A program made the position numbers and the translations under genes. 64,000 nucleotides of DNA from an uncultured Rhodoferax sp. (GTDB lineage: Bacteria > Pseudomonadota > Gammaproteobacteria > Burkholderiales > Burkholderiaceae_C): positions 1 to 64,000 of the forward strand of contig NZ_CAMIHB010000007.1 in assembly GCF_946221635.1 (NCBI RefSeq), read 5' to 3'. This document shows, one piece after another, positions 9,023 through 17,946 of this stretch (positions are counted from its first letter, which is position 1; each line of letters starts with the position of its first letter). The notes under the pieces are model-generated. The model did not search any database. It was not told the origin of the DNA and worked only from the letters and a program-made list of their open reading frames with translations.

Positions 9023-9727
9023 CTACAGGCCCAGATAGGCTTTCTTGATGTGCTCGTCGTGCAGCAGGGTGTGCCCGGCGCCCTCCATGACAATGCGCCC
9101 CGTCTGGATGACGTAGCCATGGTGCGCGATGCTCAGCGCCTTTTGCAGGTTTTGCTCCACCAGCAAAATGGAAACGCCCGTGGCGTTAACCTGCTGGATC
9201 ACGTCCAACACCTTGGTCACAAACTTGGGTGCGATGCCCCAGGAGGGCTCGTCCAGCATCAACAGCTTGGGCCGCGCCATCAGGCCGCGGGCAATGGCCA
9301 GCATCTGCTGCTCGCCGCCGCTCATGGTGCCGGCCAACTGCGTGGCGCGCTCCTTGAGGATGGGAAACAGACCCAGCATCTCCTCAATGCTGTTGGCCAC
9401 CTCCTGCTTGTCCTTGCGCGTATAGGCGCCCAGCTCCAGGTTGCGCAGTACGGTCAGGCGTGGGAACAGGCGCCGGCCTTCGGGTACCAGTGAGAGGCCC
9501 AGGGGCACGCGGTTGTCAGCCGCAATACCATGTATCGGCGCGCCATTGAAGTGGATGCTGCCGGCCGCAACAGGATTCAATCCGGCCACGGCGCGCAGCG
9601 TCGTGGATTTACCGTTGCCATTGCCACCGACCAGGGCCACGATCTTGCCGGTCTCCACTGTCAGAGAGACATCGGAGATAGCCAGCACGTCGTCGTAGCA
9701 GACCTTGAGGTTCTTGATTTCCAACAT
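9023..9727 (-). CDS. livF: Branched-chain amino acid type ABC transporter ATP-binding protein LivF
   Basis: The 234-residue protein starts at the ATG at 9727 (MLEIKNLKVCYDD), after a GGGAG site that overlaps the end of livG. It has Walker A GGNGNGKST, signature MSGGEQQMLAIARGL and Walker B LLMLDEPSWGI, all intact. The family partners with LivG to power LivHM permeases. The two ATPases are translationally coupled. LIV systems often import amides, urea, aromatic acids or other small organics, so the name does not fix the ligand. Confidence 0.93.
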   Translation of the reverse strand: MLEIKNLKVCYDDVLAISDVSLTVETGKIVALVGGNGNGKSTTLRAVAGLNPVAAGSIHFNGAPIHGIAADNRVPLGLSLVPEGRRLFPRLTVLRNLELGAYTRKDKQEVANSIEEMLGLFPILKERATQLAGTMSGGEQQMLAIARGLMARPKLLMLDEPSWGIAPKFVTKVLDVIQQVNATGVSILLVEQNLQKALSIAHHGYVIQTGRIVMEGAGHTLLHDEHIKKAYLGL

Positions 9728-9731
9728 GTGC

Positions 9732-10442
9732 TCAATCTCCCAGGTAGGCGGTGATGACGGTAGGGTCATTCGACACCTGCTGCGGCGTGCCCTCGGCGAT
9801 CTTGACGCCGCGGTCCAACACCACGATCTTGTCGGCGATGGGCATGATGCCCTCCAGCACGTGCTCCACGATCAGGCAGGCCGTACCGCGGTCGCGGATC
9901 TTCAGCACCACGTCCACCGCTTCGCGCACCTCGGACGGGTTCAGGCCCGCCATGACCTCGTCCATTAACAGGATGCTGGGGTCTATGGCCATGGCGCGGG
10001 CCACGGCCAGGCGGCGTTGCTCGCTGATGGTCATGCTGCCCGCGGGCTTGTCGGCAAACTGCTTGAGGTTCACAAACCCCAGCCACTCCATCGCCGTGGC
10101 GCGGGCCTTGGCCACGTTGTGCTGGCGCAAGAGCGCACCGGTCATGACGTTCTCGCAGGCCGTCATGCTGGTGAAGGTGCGCGCCACCTGGAAGGTGCGG
10201 CCCACACCGGCTCGGGCACAGGCCTCAGGCGGCAGGCCGGCAATGTTGCGACCGTTGAGCAGGATGCTGCCGGTGGTGGGGACATAAAAACCGGCCACGC
10301 AGTTGAACATCGTGGTCTTGCCGGCGCCATTGGGGCCGATCAGACCGACCACCTGGGCCTTGTCTACGGTGAAGGACACATCCTGGTTGGCGGTCAAGCC
10401 GCCGAAGCGCTTGCTGACGCTGTTGACTTGCAAAAGGCTCAT
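9732..10442 (-). CDS. livG: Branched-chain amino acid type ABC transporter ATP-binding protein LivG
   Basis: The 236-residue protein starts at the ATG at 10442 (MSLLQVNSVSKRFGG), which overlaps the last codon and stop of livM (ATGA). The open frame extends much further upstream, but that part is only livM read out of frame. Walker A is GPNGAGKTT and Walker B is ILLMDEVMAG. The signature segment reads MTISEQRRLAVARA instead of the usual LSGGQ-like or LSYGQ form, so the ABC signature is degenerate. The C-terminal IVEHVLEGIMPIADKIVVLD is typical of LivG. Confidence 0.92.
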   Translation of the reverse strand: MSLLQVNSVSKRFGGLTANQDVSFTVDKAQVVGLIGPNGAGKTTMFNCVAGFYVPTTGSILLNGRNIAGLPPEACARAGVGRTFQVARTFTSMTACENVMTGALLRQHNVAKARATAMEWLGFVNLKQFADKPAGSMTISEQRRLAVARAMAIDPSILLMDEVMAGLNPSEVREAVDVVLKIRDRGTACLIVEHVLEGIMPIADKIVVLDRGVKIAEGTPQQVSNDPTVITAYLGD

Positions 10443-11455
10443 GCTGCCTCTCCCTTCTGGGGCTGTTGTGTGGCCGCATGGGCGGCCAACTGGCGGGAGG
10501 CATCGGCCCGTGCCTGGCTGCGCTCCTTGACGCTGCGCACCCAGCCCAGGAGGCCCGTGGGATAGAAGACGGCGATCACGATGATCAGGCTGGCGTAGAT
10601 GACCACGTCGGTGCCACGGCCCGTGCCGCCGAACAGGATGCGGGTGAATTCCTCGATGCTGGTCAGCACCACGGAGCCCACGACCGGCCCGAACAAGGTA
10701 CCGACGCCCCCCAGGATGGCGACCAAGGCCATCTTGATGGACAGCGCGGTGGACAACACCGAGCTGGGATCGATGTACAGCTCCTTCTGGGCGTACAGGC
10801 TGCCACCCAGTGCGGAAAAGAAGGCGCTCAGCGACAGGGCGACCTGCTTGTAGCGGGCGATGTTGATGCCCACGCTGCGGGCGGCGTCGGGTTCGTCCTT
10901 GATGGCGCGGAAGTAGTAGCCCAGGTAGCTGCGCTCCACCCACAGGTTGGCCGCCAGCGTGACCAGCAGCAGGCCCAGGGCCAGCCAGTAGTAGGGCAGC
11001 TTGGTGGCGAAGTTCATCCACAGCCAGCCTTGTTTGTCCATGGGCACATACAGGCCCACGGCCATGCCGCCAAATTCCCATTCGTTGAAGAAGATCTGCA
11101 CCAGCTCGGCCACGGCAATGGTCGCCATCGCAAAGTAGTGGCCCTTGAGGCGGAAGCACGACCAGCCAAAGCCCAGGCTCAACAGCGCAGCCACGCAGCC
11201 ACCGGCCAGCACGCCGAACCACGGGTTGATGCCGAACTTGATCAGGAGCAGGGTGGAGGTATAGGCGCCGAGGCCCACGAAGGCGGCGTGGCCCAGTGAT
11301 ACCTGGCCGGCATAGCCGCCCACCATGTTCCAGGCCACGCCCAGTTGGGCCGCCATCAGCACCAGAATGACCATGTTGAGGTGGGACGCATCCAGCACCA
11401 TGGGCAGCACCAGGGCCAAAGCAGCGGCTGCGATTGCAAAGAGAATGTTTTTCAT
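10439..11455 (-). CDS. livM: Branched-chain amino acid type ABC transporter permease LivM
   Basis: The 338-residue integral membrane protein has about nine hydrophobic helices. LivM-typical segments are GYAGQVSLGHAAFVGLGAYT near residues 48-67 and the coupling region RAIKDEPDAARSVGINIARYK. The C-terminal tail is long and charged. It forms the transmembrane pore with LivH. It lies 16 bases after livH and overlaps livG by 4 bases. Confidence 0.94.
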   Translation of the reverse strand: MKNILFAIAAAALALVLPMVLDASHLNMVILVLMAAQLGVAWNMVGGYAGQVSLGHAAFVGLGAYTSTLLLIKFGINPWFGVLAGGCVAALLSLGFGWSCFRLKGHYFAMATIAVAELVQIFFNEWEFGGMAVGLYVPMDKQGWLWMNFATKLPYYWLALGLLLVTLAANLWVERSYLGYYFRAIKDEPDAARSVGINIARYKQVALSLSAFFSALGGSLYAQKELYIDPSSVLSTALSIKMALVAILGGVGTLFGPVVGSVVLTSIEEFTRILFGGTGRGTDVVIYASLIIVIAVFYPTGLLGWVRSVKERSQARADASRQLAAHAATQQPQKGEAA

Positions 11456-11471
11456 GAACGTTGCTCCGGAT

Positions 11472-12338
11472 TCAGGCCTTGCCCATCAGACCTTGGGGAC
11501 GGAACATCAACACCGCCAGGAACACGACCAGCACGATGGCGGTCTTGTACTGGGGGCCCAGCAAGAGGCCGCCCATGACCTCGATCACACCGACCAGGAT
11601 GCCGGCCCAGAAGGCGCCGGTCACGCTGCCAAAGCCCCCCAGGTTGACGACCACGAAGGCGAGCAGGATGAAGTTGGCTCCCACATCGGGGAAGATGGGG
11701 AAGAAGGTGGACAGCAGCACACCGGCGGCACCGGCGCAGGCCGCACCGATGCCCCAGGCCAGCGAAAACATCTTGTGCGAGTCGATGCCCATCAGGCGTG
11801 CGGCTTCCTTGTCGGAGGCCGTGGCCTCCAGGGCTGCGCCCAAACGGGTCTTGTTCAGGAAGAAATAAATCAGGCCGGTGACGACGATGGCACCGATACC
11901 GGCCACCAACTGGGGCATGCCAACCTGGATGTCAAACAGCTTGACGGTGCCGCTGACGGCGGAGTTTTCGATAGAGCGGAAGTCGGGCTTCCAGAAGAAC
12001 TGGGCCAGGCCGCGCAGCAGGATCATGAGGCCGAAGGTCGTGAAGATCTGCGACAGCATGGGCGCCTGCATGATGCGCACGATGACCAGCTTGTACAGCA
12101 GCACGCCAAAGGCAAACAGCATCAGCACGGTCAGCGGCAGCGTCATCATGGGGTCCAGCGCATACAGCGAAAACAGCCAGAAACTGGAGTACATGCCCAA
12201 CATCAGGAACTCGCCGTGGGCGAAGTTCACGATGTCCATGACCCCGAAAATCATGGTCAGGCCGATGGCAACCAACGCGTAAATCAAGCCAATCAGCACA
12301 CCCGAGGCGAGTGTCTGCAACAGAATTTCGGTAGTCAT
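11472..12338 (-). CDS. livH: Branched-chain amino acid type ABC transporter permease LivH
   Basis: The 288-residue membrane protein has the LivH hallmark MIFGVMDIVNFAHGEFLMLG near residues 29-48 and GAALEATASDKEAARLMGID, the coupling helix toward the ATPases. It is 35 bases downstream of the binding-protein gene. With LivM it forms the permease of the operon. Confidence 0.94.
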   Translation of the reverse strand: MTTEILLQTLASGVLIGLIYALVAIGLTMIFGVMDIVNFAHGEFLMLGMYSSFWLFSLYALDPMMTLPLTVLMLFAFGVLLYKLVIVRIMQAPMLSQIFTTFGLMILLRGLAQFFWKPDFRSIENSAVSGTVKLFDIQVGMPQLVAGIGAIVVTGLIYFFLNKTRLGAALEATASDKEAARLMGIDSHKMFSLAWGIGAACAGAAGVLLSTFFPIFPDVGANFILLAFVVVNLGGFGSVTGAFWAGILVGVIEVMGGLLLGPQYKTAIVLVVFLAVLMFRPQGLMGKA

Positions 12339-12373
12339 GGTTTTCTCGGTTTGATTCTGAAATCAGGCCTTGC

Positions 12374-13639
12374 TTACTTGCGCTGATCCCACTTGGGCAT
12401 GGGCCACACCACATCGCGGGCGGCCATGTTGAAGGGCCACACAGTGTTGTACTTGCCGTCGACGATCTGCACCAGGATGCCGCGGCCCAGCGTGTTCTGA
12501 CCGGTGGCGTCAAACTTCACGCCCTTCCACGGCATGATCAGGTTGTCGGCGCGGATATTGGTTTCTGTCAGTGCCTTGCGAATGGCTTCGGGGTCGGTGG
12601 AAGCGGCGCGGTTGATCGCATCGGCCATGACCATCAAACCGGTGAAGGTACGCGAGCTGTTGCCAGTGAAGTTGATCTTGTACTTTGCGTTGTACAGATC
12701 GTTCACCTGCTTGATCAGCGGGTTGCGTGCGGCCAGATCCAGGGCCCAGACTTCGCGCGTGATGATGTATTCGGCATCCTTGCCCAGGGTCTTGATGAAG
12801 TCGGTATCGGTAAAGCCCGCGTTGTTGGCCAGGATCATGTCAGGCAGGAAACCCAGCTCCTTGTAGGTCTTGATGGACATGATGGCGTCGGGGGTGTACG
12901 ACGACTGCAGCACCAGACTGGGATTGGCCGCCTTGAGTGTCTGCACTTCCGATGTCAGCTGCGTGGTCTTGGCGGGGTAGGACACCTGCTTGACCAGGTT
13001 CTGTCCAAAGTCAACCGCCAGCTTGGCCTGCAGCTTGGTGGTCTCGGCGCCCCACAGACCGTTTTCATTGAACGAGGCAATGCTCTTGGGCTTGATGCCC
13101 TTCTTGGCCTCGAACTCCTTCAGGAATTCAAAGGCGTTGTGCACGAACAGGTCGTCATGCGGCGTAGTGCGGAAGAACCATTTGAAGTTGCGCTGTGTAA
13201 GCGAAGCAGACGACGACTCAGGGTTCAGGAAGGGGATGCCTGCACGCTCGGCCACTTGGCTGGCAGTGGCGGTCACCGCGCTGTTGTAGGCGCCGACAAT
13301 GGCGACCACTTTTTCCTGCGTGATCAGGCGCTCGGCCTCAGTGGCACCGATCTGTGGGTTGGCCTGGTGGTCAGCGAAGACCAGCTTGATCTTGGCGCCC
13401 TTGAGGTTGGGCAGGCCCTTGCCAGCGGAGAACGGCAGATCGGCAATGCCGGGGGCGCCATTGTTGATGACGTCCGCCGCCAGCTCCAGCGCATTGCGCA
13501 GCTCAGCACCGACAGCGGCGCCGGGGCCGGTCAACGGATAGATCACGCCGATCTTGACCTCTTGCTGGGCTTGCACACTCCAGCTGATGCCCACGCCCAC
13601 CGCAACTGCGGCGATCTTGTTCCATAGTGAACTTTTCAT
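12374..13639 (-). CDS. LIV-type ABC transporter substrate-binding protein
   Basis: The product has 421 residues from the ATG at 13639. Two in-frame ATGs lie two codons apart, and AAGGAG is spaced correctly (7 bases) only for the second. A signal peptide ends at SVQA (about residue 24), followed by QQEVKIGVIYPLTGPGAAVG, the first strand and ligand loop of Peripla_BP_6 proteins. It is long for the family (usually 370-390), with extra loop sequence around residues 45-75. It opens the LIV transport genes and sits 67 bases downstream of the DUF1445 gene. The ligand is unproven; context suggests 5-oxoproline or a related compound. Confidence 0.92.
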   Translation of the reverse strand: MKSSLWNKIAAVAVGVGISWSVQAQQEVKIGVIYPLTGPGAAVGAELRNALELAADVINNGAPGIADLPFSAGKGLPNLKGAKIKLVFADHQANPQIGATEAERLITQEKVVAIVGAYNSAVTATASQVAERAGIPFLNPESSSASLTQRNFKWFFRTTPHDDLFVHNAFEFLKEFEAKKGIKPKSIASFNENGLWGAETTKLQAKLAVDFGQNLVKQVSYPAKTTQLTSEVQTLKAANPSLVLQSSYTPDAIMSIKTYKELGFLPDMILANNAGFTDTDFIKTLGKDAEYIITREVWALDLAARNPLIKQVNDLYNAKYKINFTGNSSRTFTGLMVMADAINRAASTDPEAIRKALTETNIRADNLIMPWKGVKFDATGQNTLGRGILVQIVDGKYNTVWPFNMAARDVVWPMPKWDQRK

Positions 13640-13712
13640 TCTCATACTCCTTCTTCAAAAATATTGGATCTATCCAGTGCCTTGGATTTGTTGAACTGCC
13701 AATCCCTGATAT

Positions 13713-14537
13713 TCAAAACGACGCCATCTGTTGATTCAGCAGATCGGAGATCAACATCGCCCCTGGTGCGTGGGTGATGCAGAATTCAGGCCGCGCTTGA
13801 GTCAATGCGGCCTGGGGCGTGACACCACAGGCCCAGAACACGGGAATCTCGTCGCTCTTCACCTCGACCGCATCCCCGTAATCGGGGCTTGCCAGATCCC
13901 GGATGCCAATCAGCCCAGGATCTCCCAGATGCACCGGCGCGCCGTGGACATTCGGAAACCGCGACGTCACCTGCACGGCGCGGATGGCCGCCGCAGCCTT
14001 CATGGGACGCATGGACACCACCATCGGGCCACTGAAAACGCCGGCCGGTTCGGTCTGGATGTTGGTGCGGTACATGGCGACATTGCGGCCCTGCTGCACG
14101 TGGCGCAGTGTCAATCCGGCTTCCAGCAAGGCGTGCTCAAAAGAGAACGAGCAGCCCAGCACAAATGTCACCAGATCGTCCCGCCACAGACTGGAGATGT
14201 CCGTAGGCTCATCAACGACATAGCCGTTGTGCCATACCCGGTAGCGCGGCAAGTCGGTGCAGATGTTGACATCGTCGCCCAAGCTGGGAAGCAATGGATC
14301 TCCGGGCTCGGAGACAGCCAACAACGGACACGGCTTGGGGTTGCGTTGGCAGTAGCGCAGAAAGTCGGTCGCGAGAGCCTGCGGCAGAATGACCACGTTG
14401 CCCTGCACATGGTCGCTGGCAAGGCCACTGGTGTGCGAGTGCCATGCGCCACTGCGAATTTGCGCACGCACAGCATGTGCATGCTTGGCCTCTTCAGCGC
14501 TGAAAACAGAAGCGATGGATTGCGTCACGGTGCTCAC
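13713..14537 (-). CDS. DUF1445 (UPF0317) putative hydro-lyase, D-glutamate cyclase-like
   Basis: The protein has 274 residues if translation begins at the GTG at 14537, which has AAGGA six bases upstream. A GTG six codons earlier (14555) lacks a ribosome site. The family signature NVVILPQALATDFLRYCQRN followed by PKPCPLL is clear, as is the GCSFSFEHALLEAG segment. This is the domain found in mitochondrial D-glutamate cyclase, which interconverts D-glutamate and 5-oxo-D-proline. Bacterial members are usually just called putative hydro-lyases. Its place between the LysR gene and a transporter operon ending in 5-oxoprolinase makes a role in oxoproline or D-glutamate turnover a good hypothesis. 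Confidence 0.87.
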   Translation of the reverse strand: MSTVTQSIASVFSAEEAKHAHAVRAQIRSGAWHSHTSGLASDHVQGNVVILPQALATDFLRYCQRNPKPCPLLAVSEPGDPLLPSLGDDVNICTDLPRYRVWHNGYVVDEPTDISSLWRDDLVTFVLGCSFSFEHALLEAGLTLRHVQQGRNVAMYRTNIQTEPAGVFSGPMVVSMRPMKAAAAIRAVQVTSRFPNVHGAPVHLGDPGLIGIRDLASPDYGDAVEVKSDEIPVFWACGVTPQAALTQARPEFCITHAPGAMLISDLLNQQMASF

Positions 14538-14648
14538 TTGAAATCCTTGTTTCACATGTCAATTGGATGACGATGGGCGGATTGTGTGAGCGTGAACTGT
14601 GTTTCACAAATTAAAAATATTTCGCTACTGGCATCGATTTTTTCGATT

Positions 14649-15575
14649 TCAGGGTTTACCCTTTAGGTGCATTTTTGCTCCCTTTTTTGGTGCGCGCATC
14701 GCGCCATCCACGAAGGCCATGGCCGACTTGACGACCGTCTCGACCGCCTGCGAAGTCGGGTCGGTTCGGTAACTGGCGTGTATGGGAAGTGCCTGCAATT
14801 TGGCATCGCAGCTCAGTAGCTTCAGGCTGGCAAAACCGGTCAGACGCTGTACGGCCACATTGGGCAGCAAAGCGACACCGAAGCCCCCTTGCACCAACTG
14901 CACCATGGCTGAAATCGACGAAATGGCGTGCACTCTTTTGGGTTCCAACTTGTGCTGGCGGAACAAATCCAACAACGTGACATGGGGCTGAGACCCTTTC
15001 TGAAACGTCAGCAATTCCATCTCGGCCAACTCATCCAAACCGTACTTTCGTTTTTTATGCAACACCGGATTGCCGACAAATGCCATGTCCATCGCGGGAA
15101 GCGCACGATTGCGAACCCCTTCTGCCGATGCCGGCATGGCGGCAAACACCAGATCCAGCGCCCCATGGCGAATGTGGTCCATCAGGATGGGGGTGGTCTC
15201 CACCGTGAGATCCAGCTCCAGGCCCGGTTGATCGCGGCGAAGCTTCTCCAGCCAAGGAATCAACCAGGAGTGCAAGACCGATTCAATGGCCCCAATGCGC
15301 ATGGATACGGCCATGGGTGCATCCGAACCCATTTCGGTCTTCACCTCGCGCTGCAACTCCAACAATTTCTGCGCATAGACCAGAAAGCGCACACCCGCCG
15401 TGGTCAGCTTGAACTGCTTTTCTCGCCGGTCCAGCAACAAGACCCCCAGCTCCTCCTCCAGGGTTGCAATGCGGCTGGACATGGCCGATTGCGTCAGGAA
15501 CAGTTTGTCGGCGGCGCGCGAAATGCTCTTGAGCGACGCGACCCAGTAAAAGGCCTCTACAAAACGCAGGTTCAT
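14649..15575 (-). CDS. LysR-family transcriptional regulator
   Basis: The 308-residue protein has a winged helix-turn-helix at about residues 1-60 (FYWVASLKSISRAADKLFLT, then QSAMSSRIATLEEELG) and a LysR substrate-binding domain from about 90 to 295. The C-terminal tail is rich in lysine. It is the first gene of the minus-strand run and lies 111 bases upstream of the DUF1445 start. That AT-rich gap probably carries its target promoter. The expected role is activation of the transporter/oxoprolinase operon by its substrate. Confidence 0.92.
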   Translation of the reverse strand: MNLRFVEAFYWVASLKSISRAADKLFLTQSAMSSRIATLEEELGVLLLDRREKQFKLTTAGVRFLVYAQKLLELQREVKTEMGSDAPMAVSMRIGAIESVLHSWLIPWLEKLRRDQPGLELDLTVETTPILMDHIRHGALDLVFAAMPASAEGVRNRALPAMDMAFVGNPVLHKKRKYGLDELAEMELLTFQKGSQPHVTLLDLFRQHKLEPKRVHAISSISAMVQLVQGGFGVALLPNVAVQRLTGFASLKLLSCDAKLQALPIHASYRTDPTSQAVETVVKSAMAFVDGAMRAPKKGAKMHLKGKP

Positions 15576-15636
15576 GGGCAGGTCCGTGGATTAATACACG
15601 GCTGTTATGCCATATGCGTGCCAGAAAACCCGGCGT

Positions 15637-16212
15637 TCAGTCCTGCGCGCGGGCCAGGCGTTCGCTCTTCCAGTACACATCGTCCCCCATCGTGCCATCG
15701 GTGCGGTAACGGTTGAGCACGCGGGCCAGCACAAACATCAGGTCCGACAAGCGATTGAGGTACTGGCGCGGCGTGTCCTTCAGCGTCTCCTGCGCTTCCA
15801 GCGCCACCACGGCACGCTCGGCCCGGCGCGCCACCGTGCGGCACACATGGGCCTGGCTCGCACCGCGCGTGCCTGCCGGCAGGATGAACTCCTGCAGACG
15901 TGGCAGGTTCGCGTTGTGCTCCGCCAGCGCCTCGTCCAGCGCCAGCACGGCCTCGGGCTTGAGCAACTCGTAGCCGGGAATGGACAGCTCCCCGCCCAAG
16001 TTGAAGAGCTGGTGCTGAATCTCCACCAGCAAGATGCGCATGCCCTCGGGCATGGGCTCGCACAGCAAGAGCCCGATGTGGCTGTTGAGTTCGTCCACAT
16101 CGCCCATGGCATGCACGCGCAAGCTGTTCTTGGAAACCCGGGTGTTGTCACCCAGCCCCGTGGTGCCGTTGTCCCCGGTGCGGGTGGCGATTTGTGTGAG
16201 TCGGTTGGCCAT
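15637..16212 (-). CDS. PduO-type cob(I)alamin adenosyltransferase
   Basis: The 191-residue protein has the ATP-binding start ATRTGDNGTTGLGDNTRVSK at about 9-28 and the characteristic helices RTVARRAERAVV and RQYLNRLSDLMFVLAR near residues 125 and 150. It transfers the adenosyl group of ATP to reduced corrinoid to make adenosylcobalamin in the cytoplasm. The length is normal. No cobalamin riboswitch is evident upstream and no B12-dependent enzyme gene is adjacent, so it is probably a stand-alone assimilation or repair gene. Confidence 0.92.
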   Translation of the reverse strand: MANRLTQIATRTGDNGTTGLGDNTRVSKNSLRVHAMGDVDELNSHIGLLLCEPMPEGMRILLVEIQHQLFNLGGELSIPGYELLKPEAVLALDEALAEHNANLPRLQEFILPAGTRGASQAHVCRTVARRAERAVVALEAQETLKDTPRQYLNRLSDLMFVLARVLNRYRTDGTMGDDVYWKSERLARAQD

Positions 16213-16275
16213 GGGGGATTGTTGTCGAATTTTGGCCGACTGAATTGCTCAATCAGCTAACAACAAAGCTATTCG

Positions 16276-16980
16276 TCAGTTTCTTGCGTTTGTAGGGAGG
16301 TCTTTGTCCGAGAGATCGGCCCCCACGGGCAGTAATGGGCGAGTGTATTCATTGTGCAGGGCAACGAAGAGATCTATCAATTGACCTGTCGAGTTAACGC
16401 ACTGCGTAGCAAAGCCGTGACTGAAGGACCAAGCTCTTCCCGAATGGAGGAACTCATTTCGATGCTCCGCGGCAGCGCGCATGAGTTCCGTGATAGTTTT
16501 GAAATCTGCGCCGTACTTTCTTGAGACACAAGCCACGGCTTCGGGCCACTTGACTCCGACCACGGAGCTAAACAAGCCTCCGAACTTCTGGCTTGCAGCC
16601 TTGTTGTCATCGAGTAACTTTGCGACGAGTGGCTGCGGAACCCGTTGTGCGCGCATGTGGTTGACAAGAAACGCGTTGAGCAGAGCTTCCCGAAGCGTAC
16701 AGAAGTAGAGGACCGGACCTACGTCTGATCCTTGGGGTGACTCAAGCGATCCAGTCGATGCCTGGGAGTGAAAGGATTGTTGAATGAGATCGACAAGGAT
16801 GTGGATACTTATGGGGAAGAAAAGCGCACCGCCCTCACCTTCAGTGTTGCATTCTTGGCAGCGATGACCGAAACGTGAGCGGTTCCAATCACTGTCGATG
16901 ATGCCGCAGGCCTTGCAGATGAAGCGTGTGCATACAAGAGTGCTGAGCGGTTGCGTATCGATTTCAGACAGACACACCAT
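16276..16980 (-). CDS. Zinc-ribbon protein with HEPN-type RNxxxH motif (uncharacterised)
   Basis: The 234-residue protein has an N-terminal CxxC pair at 22/25 and another at 41/44, spaced like a zinc ribbon. A helical C-terminal region carries RNEFLH at 174-179, which fits the HEPN nuclease pattern R-[NDH]-x3-H, following a helix typical of HEPN folds (KTITELMRAAAEH). HEPN proteins are often RNases in toxin-antitoxin and defence systems. The gene lies 71 bases downstream of another unknown gene on the same strand. Both have lower GC and a different codon style from the flanking genes, suggesting acquisition. The function is inferred from motifs only, and no antitoxin is recognised. Confidence 0.65.
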   Translation of the reverse strand: MVCLSEIDTQPLSTLVCTRFICKACGIIDSDWNRSRFGHRCQECNTEGEGGALFFPISIHILVDLIQQSFHSQASTGSLESPQGSDVGPVLYFCTLREALLNAFLVNHMRAQRVPQPLVAKLLDDNKAASQKFGGLFSSVVGVKWPEAVACVSRKYGADFKTITELMRAAAEHRNEFLHSGRAWSFSHGFATQCVNSTGQLIDLFVALHNEYTRPLLPVGADLSDKDLPTNARN

Positions 16981-17051
16981 CTTCGCTGCCTAACGTTGAA
17001 ACTGAGCCTTGAGCGGCGACTTGGGAACACGAAGCGTGTTCTAGCAACTGA

Positions 17052-17741
17052 CTAAACCTCATCCGCAACACTTTTAGGACGCTTAGGAGGACGGTCAAAT
17101 CCATTGTTCTTGAGGATGAGTGGCCACGATCGCGCATTCACTCGCTCGTAAACACCACCAAGGCTTGTAAAGATATTGTTGAGCCAGACTGCAGCATCAT
17201 GTAGATACAACTCGCTGGAAGAGTCAGATGCATGATCTAGCCATTGGCGCAGTTCCTTTTCCCCCGGATTAGTACCCCATTGCCGCGGGAGGAGATCCAA
17301 GGTCTTTAAGTAGATCTTGCAGGCTTCAAGATTGCCCTGCGCTGAGCCGGCACCACCTCTGAGTGTCCAAAGTTCGGAGAGCTCCACGAGGAACTTGTTA
17401 AATGTCGCCTCGCTGCGCGTTGGACTGAAGGTTCTCTTTACGCTCCCGTCTTCCACGTCGGCGAATACGTGTCCCGCTACCGAATTCGCAGTTGAGTCCA
17501 TAACTCTAATTGCTACCGAATCGCCTTCGTAGGCCAACCAGTCAAGCCAATCGGCGGACCGCTGTTGAATAGCCTTTGCTGCTTTGCGAGAGCAGATAAG
17601 CATATGAAGACGTTCGCCTTTATAGGCGCCGACAGAAACAGAGAAATCAGCAGCAACGCATTGACCAGCCTCTCGATCGCCCAAGTAGCGAACAATGTAT
17701 CTTCCATTAGGAACTCGGACATTTGGAACGCAGATTGTCAT
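17052..17741 (-). CDS. Hypothetical protein, partner of the HEPN-motif gene
   Basis: The 229-residue protein starts at the ATG at 17741, with AGGG eight bases upstream. The first half looks beta-rich (NVRVPNGRYIVRYLG, DFSVSVGAYKGERLHMLIC). The second half is helical, with tryptophan-rich helices and a basic end (RPPKRPKS). There is no signal peptide, membrane segment or known motif. It precedes the zinc-ribbon/HEPN-motif gene on the same strand and shares its low-GC composition, so the two probably form one unit. I do not recognise the family. Confidence 0.6.
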   Translation of the reverse strand: MTICVPNVRVPNGRYIVRYLGDREAGQCVAADFSVSVGAYKGERLHMLICSRKAAKAIQQRSADWLDWLAYEGDSVAIRVMDSTANSVAGHVFADVEDGSVKRTFSPTRSEATFNKFLVELSELWTLRGGAGSAQGNLEACKIYLKTLDLLPRQWGTNPGEKELRQWLDHASDSSSELYLHDAAVWLNNIFTSLGGVYERVNARSWPLILKNNGFDRPPKRPKSVADEV

Positions 17742-17946
17742 CGTGAAGCCCTATTTGATATTGACCGCAAAAGTGCGGAATCACTTAGACAGATGCTCAT
17801 GGTCTGCGCCTCCTTTGCTGCAGCTAAGTAGTTGATTTTGTTATTTTTGCGCAGTATACGGTTGCATCGGTCTAAGACCCGTCAGCATGTTGAACGGGTA
17901 AATCGGCGGTGCCTTCCTACAATGGAGCAATCAAGGAGACATGCCC

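Noticed and set aside
9732..11222. Apparent fusion of a long N-terminal part to LivG
   Set aside because: The first half is livM read in another frame; the real LivG start at 10442 overlaps the livM stop as ATGA.
15575..16230. Cobalamin riboswitch upstream of the adenosyltransferase gene
   Set aside because: Only about 60 bases separate it from the neighbouring genes and no B12-box-like sequence is visible.
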